Below, piece by piece: positions 50,458 through 55,718 of a DNA stretch of 55,718 nt. Under the pieces are notes generated by a model that did no database searches, had not been told where the DNA came from, and was given only the letters and a program-made list of their open reading frames with translations. The stretch spans positions 1-55,718 of the forward strand of contig JACDGS010000027.1 of the NCBI GenBank assembly GCA_013821455.1, read 5' to 3'. The translations under genes and the position numbers were made by a program. The stretch comes from Chthoniobacterales bacterium (GTDB lineage: Bacteria > Verrucomicrobiota > Verrucomicrobiia > Chthoniobacterales > UBA10450). Each line of letters opens with the position of its first letter. The first letter of the stretch is position 1.

Positions 50458-51726
50458 GTGAGCGCAAACCTCATCTCCAGCGGCACGACCGCGCGTAACA
50501 AGGTTAACCTCCGCACGCCGGAGGTGATGACGGCGGTTCAGGACCAGGTGGAAGCGCATTATCGCAGCGACATCGTCGATAAGGTGCGCCGCACCGGTAG
50601 TATTCTTTCGGTCGGGGGAGTTACCGTTAGGTTGGCGAAACAGTTTGGTTTTTGTTACGGGGTCGAGCGCGCGATCGACCTGGCCTACGCCGCGCGCAAG
50701 GTCTTCGCTGATCGCCGGCTCTTTATCGTCGGCGAGATTATTCATAACCCGGAAGTCAACGAACAGATATCCTCGTTAGGTATCAAGAATCTTACTGGTA
50801 CTAACAAGCAGGCCGATATTTCCGATCTAAAGCCGGAAGACGTTGTTATTCTGCCGGCTTTCGGAACCGAGGTATCTATCCTCCAACAAATCAAGGATCG
50901 CGGTTGCCAGATTGTCGATACCACTTGTGGCGACGTCATGAGTGTCTGGAAGAGAGTGCGCAAATACGCGAGCGAATCTGCTACCTCCATTATCCACGGC
51001 AAAGCCGAGCACGAAGAGACCAAGGCCACCAGTTCGCGCGCGCTTGGCGATGGCAAAGGACATTACCTCGTAGTTCTTACCCTGGCTGATACTGACTATG
51101 TCTGTTCCTATATTCGACATGGCGGAAACAAGGAGGAATTTTTGGATAAGTTTCGCGGCGCTTATTCCGCCGGTTTCGATCCCGATGTGCACCTGCGCAC
51201 GATAGGAGTAGCTAACCAGACTACGATGTTGCGTGGTGAGACCGAAGAAGTGCAACGGCGTATCCAAAAAGCGGTCGCCGATCGCGACGGCGCAGAGTTA
51301 GCGAGCCGGAACTTTCGCTTCTTCGACACCATTTGTGGCGCGACGCAAGAACGGCAGGATGCCTTGCGCGAGTTATTGGAGGTAAAGATGGACCTCCTTC
51401 TGGTGGTAGGCGGTTATAACAGCTCGAATACCTCTCACCTGGCCGAGATGGGCGAAGAAAAACTCCCTACTTACTTTGTTCTCAATGCCAGCCGGCTTAT
51501 CTCGGAGCAAGAAATCCGGCATTACGATTTGCACCAGCGCGGAGAGGTTGTCGCGCATAACTGGCTGCCGCCAAACCCGATCGTCGTCGGCATTACCGCA
51601 GGCGCTTCCTGCCCGAATAATCTGATCGAAGAGACACTTATCCGCCTCTTCCAATTGCGCGGGATCAATGAGGCACAACTCATCGCCGAAGCGAACGGCG
51701 TATCCGGGAAGTCCTTTACTCGTTAG
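50458..51726 (+). CDS. ispH: 4-hydroxy-3-methylbut-2-enyl diphosphate reductase
   Basis: 422 residues from GTG 50458. Last step of the MEP isoprenoid pathway, producing IPP and DMAPP. The three Fe-S cysteines are in FGFCYGVERAI, DTTCGDVMS and GASCPNNLIE. TKATSS and SSNTSHLAE are substrate-binding parts. The N-terminus is longer by ~50 residues than E. coli IspH. The TAG stop is inside a TCGTTAGGC copy. Confidence 0.95.
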   Translation: MSANLISSGTTARNKVNLRTPEVMTAVQDQVEAHYRSDIVDKVRRTGSILSVGGVTVRLAKQFGFCYGVERAIDLAYAARKVFADRRLFIVGEIIHNPEVNEQISSLGIKNLTGTNKQADISDLKPEDVVILPAFGTEVSILQQIKDRGCQIVDTTCGDVMSVWKRVRKYASESATSIIHGKAEHEETKATSSRALGDGKGHYLVVLTLADTDYVCSYIRHGGNKEEFLDKFRGAYSAGFDPDVHLRTIGVANQTTMLRGETEEVQRRIQKAVADRDGAELASRNFRFFDTICGATQERQDALRELLEVKMDLLLVVGGYNSSNTSHLAEMGEEKLPTYFVLNASRLISEQEIRHYDLHQRGEVVAHNWLPPNPIVVGITAGASCPNNLIEETLIRLFQLRGINEAQLIAEANGVSGKSFTR

Positions 51727-51740
51727 GCAGATTTCCACGG

Positions 51741-52274
51741 ATGCCCGTGAATAATACGCCCGCTCCCGACTCACTCCCGCCGTCCGCACTCGTTCCTCGG
51801 CCGCAGAAGGATGAACGCTGGAGGTTTCTGCGGGATGTCCTCGTCTTCCAGCTCAAGATGTTCCTCGATAACGTGCGGGACTTCGCTCTCATGCCCGTGT
51901 CGTTAGTCGCCGCGCTCCTTGATTTGCTCTTCAAAGGCGAACGGGAAGGCGACTTATTCTATCGCGTCCTTTCCTGGGGCGCCCATAGCGAGGACGTTAT
52001 TGATGTCTATAGCTCTATCGAACATAAGCCCGGTAGTCTGGTTACAACGGACTATACGGTCGATTCGGTCGTGGCGCGGCTGGAACGAGTCCTGCAACGC
52101 GAGTGCGAGAAAGGTGGCACGGCGGCGAGCGTGAAAGCCGCCGTAGATAGAACAATCGACCAAATCCATCGCGAGACCCGAGGACCGCGCGACGCGACAG
52201 TGAACACCTTGAGTCGCGCCAGCGGCGCGTTGCGCAAGAGTTTTCGGCGCGATGAGACGGCGGAAAACGAATAG
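51741..52274 (+). CDS. Hypothetical protein with a central hydrophobic helix
   Basis: 177 residues. Pro-rich start, then an amphipathic/hydrophobic stretch (DFALMPVSLVAALLDLLF), then YRVLSWGAHSEDVIDVYSS and a charged helical C-terminus. No family recognised. It lies between ispH and the histidine kinase, 14 bp after ispH, so co-transcription with ispH is likely. An AGGAGT-CACCT-ACTCCT hairpin (52273-52289) overlaps its stop. Confidence 0.6.
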   Translation: MPVNNTPAPDSLPPSALVPRPQKDERWRFLRDVLVFQLKMFLDNVRDFALMPVSLVAALLDLLFKGEREGDLFYRVLSWGAHSEDVIDVYSSIEHKPGSLVTTDYTVDSVVARLERVLQRECEKGGTAASVKAAVDRTIDQIHRETRGPRDATVNTLSRASGALRKSFRRDETAENE

Positions 52275-52353
52275 GAGTCACCTACTCCTGGCGCGCACGG
52301 CAAGCCAGCTTGTGTATTGTGGCGGGAGTTGGCTGCTGTGACTTATTGGAAGC

Positions 52354-53826
52354 TTGTATCCTCTAACCGTGACTCCTGACGCGCGACAAAAACTGAGACG
52401 ATCCATCGGCCTGGGAGCTACGCTTAGTCTGATCTTCGTCATCGTGGTGCTCCTGGTTACTGGGTGGGTGTCCTACCAAAACCTGCGGCGTATTTCCCGC
52501 AACGAGGAATGGGTCGTGCACACTCACTACGTCCTGGATGAGTTGCGCGACATCCTCGCCAACTTATCGGCGGCGGAGAGTAGCCAACGCAGTTATCTCA
52601 TCACCGCGGATAAGCTTTATCTGGAGCCGTATAACAAAGCGGGAAGCCTCGTCGTGCAACAAGTGAAACATGTCCGCGAGTTAACGGCAGACAATCCTTT
52701 GCAGCAAGAGCGGATCGCACGTCTCGAGTCGGCGATTGAGAAGCGCCTCGGTTTCCTTCACGCGGGCGTGGAAGCGCGCGATACCCGCGGACTCGACGGC
52801 GCACGCGCATATGTCTCCGCGGGCCAGGGAAGGGCGCAGATGAAAATAGTGACCGCGCTGCTCAACGAGATGCAGGCAGAAGAGTCAAAGCTTCTGGTCC
52901 TTCGGGAGCATGAGTCCCGCTTGAGTTATAGTATCGCCATCGTCACTCTCTTAGTTTCGACGGCGCTGGGTCTAGGTCTCGTCCTGGCGGCTTACCGGGT
53001 AACTATCCGCGAGCTAAGAACGCGTGCGAAGAGCGGAGAAGCTCTCGCGCGCGCGAACGATGAGTTAGAGGATCGCGTGACCGAGCGCACCGCGGATTTA
53101 AATTCCGCGAACGAATCGCTCCAGAGCAGTAACCGCGAGCTGGAACAGTTTGCTTCTGTCGCCTCGCATGACTTACAGGAACCTTTGCGCAAGATCCAGG
53201 CGTTTGGCGACCGGCTGCAAACGCGCTGCTCGCAAGAGTTAGGCGAACAAGGCCGGGACTATCTCGCGCGCATGCAGTCATCGGCGACGCGCATGCGCAG
53301 CTTGATCGATGCTTTACTTAGCTTCTCGCGCGTGACGACTAAGGCTCAGCCTTTCGCGCAAGTCGATCTCTTTGCCACTGCGCAGGAGGTGGCTTCCGAT
53401 TTGGAAGAGCGAGTGCAACGCATGGATGGCCGCATCGAAATAGGAGACTTACCGACGCTCGAAGCCGACCCATCGCAAATGCGACAGCTCCTGCAAAACC
53501 TCATCGGCAACGGCTTGAAATTCGCGCGGCCTAACGAGCCGCCGATGGTGCGGGTCGAGAGCCGGCTCTTGCCGCAGGAGAATGGGGAGATCCCGCGCTG
53601 TGAGATTTCGGTGCGGGATAACGGCATCGGTTTTGAAGAAATCTATCTCGATCGTATCTTCGAGCTCTTCCAGCGGCTCCACGGCCGGCAGGAATATGAG
53701 GGCACAGGCATGGGACTGGCTATTTGTCGTAAAATAGTGGAGAGACACGGAGGTGACATTACGGCGAAGAGCGCTCCGGAAATGGGCGCCACATTTTTAG
53801 TCACACTGCCCCTGCGGCAACAATGA
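52354..53826 (+). CDS. CHASE3 sensor histidine kinase
   Basis: 490 residues from TTG 52354 (or GTG 52369). Membrane helix 1 (LSLIFVIVVLLVTGWVSY), a periplasmic CHASE3 domain (LAAAESSQRSYLITADKLY-type signature SAAESSQRSYLITADKLYL), membrane helix 2 (IVTLLVSTALGLGLVLAA), and a short coiled coil ending in EDRVTERTADLNSANESL. Then the HisKA dimerisation region with phosphoacceptor His in FASVASHDLQEPLRKI, and HATPase with N box NLIGNGLKFA, G1 VRDNGIGF, G2 GTGMGLAICRKI. Phytochrome-like kinase family. The next gene is its probable response regulator. Confidence 0.92.
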   Translation: MYPLTVTPDARQKLRRSIGLGATLSLIFVIVVLLVTGWVSYQNLRRISRNEEWVVHTHYVLDELRDILANLSAAESSQRSYLITADKLYLEPYNKAGSLVVQQVKHVRELTADNPLQQERIARLESAIEKRLGFLHAGVEARDTRGLDGARAYVSAGQGRAQMKIVTALLNEMQAEESKLLVLREHESRLSYSIAIVTLLVSTALGLGLVLAAYRVTIRELRTRAKSGEALARANDELEDRVTERTADLNSANESLQSSNRELEQFASVASHDLQEPLRKIQAFGDRLQTRCSQELGEQGRDYLARMQSSATRMRSLIDALLSFSRVTTKAQPFAQVDLFATAQEVASDLEERVQRMDGRIEIGDLPTLEADPSQMRQLLQNLIGNGLKFARPNEPPMVRVESRLLPQENGEIPRCEISVRDNGIGFEEIYLDRIFELFQRLHGRQEYEGTGMGLAICRKIVERHGGDITAKSAPEMGATFLVTLPLRQQ

Positions 53827-53840
53827 AAGGAAAGTAGGAA

Positions 53841-54317
53841 ATGGAAGAGGAAACTAAACCTATCACTATTTTGATGGCGGATGACGATGCGGATGATCGT
53901 TTGATGACCAAGGAAGCCTTCGAAGAAAGCCGCTTGGTGAATGACCTGCGTTTTGTCGAGGATGGTGTCGAGCTGCTCGACTATCTAAAACGGCGCGGTA
54001 AGTACGAGGATCCCGCCAGCTCGCCGCGGCCCGGACTTATCCTGCTCGATCTCAACATGCCGAAGAAGGATGGTCGTGAAGCACTTAAGGAGATCAAGTC
54101 TGATCCTAACCTGAAAAGCATCCGTGTAGTTGTCCTCACTACCTCTAAGGCAGAAGAAGATATTTATCGGACTTATGACTTATCGGCTGCTTCCTACATT
54201 ACTAAGCCGGTAACCTTCGCCGCCATGGCGGAAGTAGTAAGAGTCTTGGGTAAGTATTGGCTCGAGATCGTCGCGCTCCCGGGCGAAAACGGCAGCAACG
54301 GAGGCGGGAATGGATAA
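53841..54317 (+). CDS. Rcp1-like single-domain response regulator
   Basis: 158 residues. Receiver domain with the acidic pocket MADDDADD, phosphorylatable Asp in LILLDLNMPKKDG, Thr in VVVLTTSKAEED and Lys in SYITKPVTF. Belongs to the cyanobacterial phytochrome regulator (Rcp1) type. It starts 14 bp after the CHASE3 kinase and overlaps the hybrid kinase start by 8 bp, so the three are co-expressed. No output domain. Confidence 0.93.
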   Translation: MEEETKPITILMADDDADDRLMTKEAFEESRLVNDLRFVEDGVELLDYLKRRGKYEDPASSPRPGLILLDLNMPKKDGREALKEIKSDPNLKSIRVVVLTTSKAEEDIYRTYDLSAASYITKPVTFAAMAEVVRVLGKYWLEIVALPGENGSNGGGNG

Positions 54318-55718
54318 GGGCCAGTTGCGGGTCCTCCTGATCGAGGACGATCCCGACGACTATCTCTTAACGACGGAACTGCTGGCGGAAATTCCCGGCA
54401 GCAAAGTCGCCTTTGAATGGGCGACCGATTTCGACGCGGGTCTCGCGGCACTTAGCCGATGTGAACATGACGCCTGCCTGCTCGATTATCGTCTTGGACA
54501 ACAGGATGGAATCATACTTCTGCGCGAAGCCTTGAGCCGTGGTTGTAAGGCGCCTGTTATCCTGCTTACTGGAGTAGGAGATCGTGACCTTGCCTTACAG
54601 GCGTTAGAAGCAGGTGCTGCGGACTACCTGGTTAAAGGTGAGATAGATGCCGCTGCGCTTGAGCGTTCGATTCGTTACGCGTTGCAACAGAAACGGAATG
54701 CTGCTGACTTACAGGAAAAGGTGGCGGAAAGAACGGCGGAGTTAGAGCAGGTCAACTCCGCTTTGCGCGAAAGCGCGAAACAAATCCGCGCGCTCTTTGA
54801 ATCTGCCGAAGCCGCTCGCCTAACGGCTGAAGCAGCCAAGAGTCGGGCCGAGGCCGCCACTCGCGCCAAGGATGACTTTCTCGCTGCGCTTTCTCATGAG
54901 TTGAGAACGCCACTCAATCCTGCTCTGCTTCTGGCCACCTCGCTCTCGGAGGATCAGACTTTGCCGCAAAACGTCCGCGACGATATCGATGTCATTGCCA
55001 AAGGAATTGGCCTGCAGGCGCGACTCGTCGATGACTTGCTCGATATCACTCGAATAACAGGCGGTAAGTTGCGGCTCGAGCTGCGTCCGATCGATGCGCA
55101 TGCGGCACTTACTCACGCCTACGAAATTCTGCGCGCGGATATTAAGGAACACGCGATAGAGTTAGAACTCGATTTGGCCGCGGCTCATCATACCATTCGT
55201 GCTGATAGCGTGCGCCTCCAGCAGATCTTTTGGAACGTGCTCAAGAACGCGGTTAAGTTCACACCTCACGGTGGCATAGTAACCGTCCGCACCTGTAACC
55301 CGCCGGAGAGCCCCGATACCTTTCTCGTGGAAGTCATCGACAACGGCATTGGGATCGAACCGGAAATGCTAAGTCGTGTCTTTGACGCCTTCATCCAGGA
55401 AGAACACGATCGTGGTCATCGCTTTGGCGGGATCGGGTTAGGATTGGCGATAAGTCATCGCCTGGTAGAGTTACAAAATGGCCGGATCGAAGCCGAGAGC
55501 AAAGGTAGGGGGCACGGCGCGACCTTCCGTATTGAGTTACCCTTGGCTGCCGATGACGCTCTGAGCGATGCCGCGCCGGCCGCGGCCACTCCAACGGTCG
55601 TGGCACCGGCGACGCGGCACATCCTTCTCGTGGAAGACCACGAACAAACGCGCGTGACGCTGGGGCAGCTTCTACGACGCCGCGGCCATATTGTCGCCGG
55701 GGTCGGTACGATCAGGGC
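54310..55718 (+). CDS. Hybrid histidine kinase REC-HisKA-HATPase-REC, cut by window end
   Basis: Starts at ATG 54310 within the preceding gene's 3' end; about 469 codons visible with no stop. The N-terminal receiver (VLLIEDDPDD, CLLDYRLGQQDG, VILLTGVGD, DYLVKGE) is followed by a coiled coil (QEKVAERTAELEQVN ... AAKSRAEAATRAK). HisKA has DDFLAALSHELRTPLNPALL, and HATPase has N box FWNVLKNAVKFT, G1 EVIDNGIGI, G2 FGGIGLGLAISHRL. A second receiver begins RHILLVEDHEQTR and runs into the window end. This phosphorelay layout suits input from the upstream kinase or regulator. Confidence 0.9.
   Translation, partial: MDKGQLRVLLIEDDPDDYLLTTELLAEIPGSKVAFEWATDFDAGLAALSRCEHDACLLDYRLGQQDGIILLREALSRGCKAPVILLTGVGDRDLALQALEAGAADYLVKGEIDAAALERSIRYALQQKRNAADLQEKVAERTAELEQVNSALRESAKQIRALFESAEAARLTAEAAKSRAEAATRAKDDFLAALSHELRTPLNPALLLATSLSEDQTLPQNVRDDIDVIAKGIGLQARLVDDLLDITRITGGKLRLELRPIDAHAALTHAYEILRADIKEHAIELELDLAAAHHTIRADSVRLQQIFWNVLKNAVKFTPHGGIVTVRTCNPPESPDTFLVEVIDNGIGIEPEMLSRVFDAFIQEEHDRGHRFGGIGLGLAISHRLVELQNGRIEAESKGRGHGATFRIELPLAADDALSDAAPAAATPTVVAPATRHILLVEDHEQTRVTLGQLLRRRGHIVAGVGTIR

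Overview
The window looks like a chromosomal segment of a soil-type verrucomicrobium, probably near Chthoniobacterales. The clues are LL-diaminopimelate aminotransferase instead of the succinylase/acetylase route, a verrucomicrobial-style prepilin, an RsbW-like kinase, LPS-type acyltransferase chemistry, and many families of small palindromic repeats. GC content is high over most of the window. The assignment is inferred from gene content only.

Layout. 1-1.2 kb: edge of an IS110-type element, a frameshifted MgtC gene and a decayed 5'-3' exonuclease gene. 1.2-4.2 kb: a lower-GC block of four unfamiliar genes, including a three-gene overlapping operon that ends in a PIN-like nuclease. 4.2-8 kb: class A beta-lactamase, a saccharopine-dehydrogenase-like oxidoreductase, a nonsense-interrupted nucleotidyltransferase with an overlapping small gene, and a DUF5069 protein. 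8.4-11.4 kb: sprT-like, cysteine desulfurase and cysE (cysteine/sulfur supply). 11.5-17.1 kb: glgB, a prepilin, xseA and ruvB. 17.2-27.9 kb: mostly housekeeping genes (purH, deoA, dapL), an AraC regulator, an EamA transporter and a sigma/anti-sigma-like pair. 28-33.4 kb: tRNA(CAT), a TetR-regulated RND efflux operon with a perfect palindromic operator, and initiator tRNA. 33.6-37.1 kb: an islet bounded by a duplicated 5' half of tRNA-Asn, carrying one exported glycoside-hydrolase-like protein with six FN3 domains. 37.4-38 kb: gene debris. 38-49.7 kb: uracil-DNA glycosylase, queA, thioesterase, GT4 glycosyltransferase, DUF547, opcA-zwf, an unusual low-molecular-weight phosphatase/serine hydroxymethyltransferase fusion, and a lipid A-type acyltransferase. 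49.7-55.7 kb: L,D-transpeptidase, ispH, and a two-component cluster of CHASE3 histidine kinase, Rcp1-like response regulator and a hybrid kinase cut by the window end.

The strongest unexplained signal is a short sequence, GCCTAACGA (reverse complement TCGTTAGGC). By eye I count about 70 exact 9-mer copies and about 88 copies of the 7-mer core CCTAACG on either strand. Chance predicts roughly 0.4 and 7. The copies lie both in genes and between them, on both strands. Several form inverted pairs at gene ends like the uptake-sequence terminators of Neisseria and Pasteurellaceae, and several supply the stop codon of a gene. The motif is absent from the two segments that look transferred (about 1.2-5.2 kb and 33.3-37.0 kb). 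A DNA-uptake-type or other genome-wide recognition sequence is the most economical hypothesis.

A second layer consists of palindromic interspersed repeats of at least five families. One family has been inserted in frame into the cysteine desulfurase gene, supplies the C-terminus of the sprT-like gene and appears to supply the start codon of xseA.
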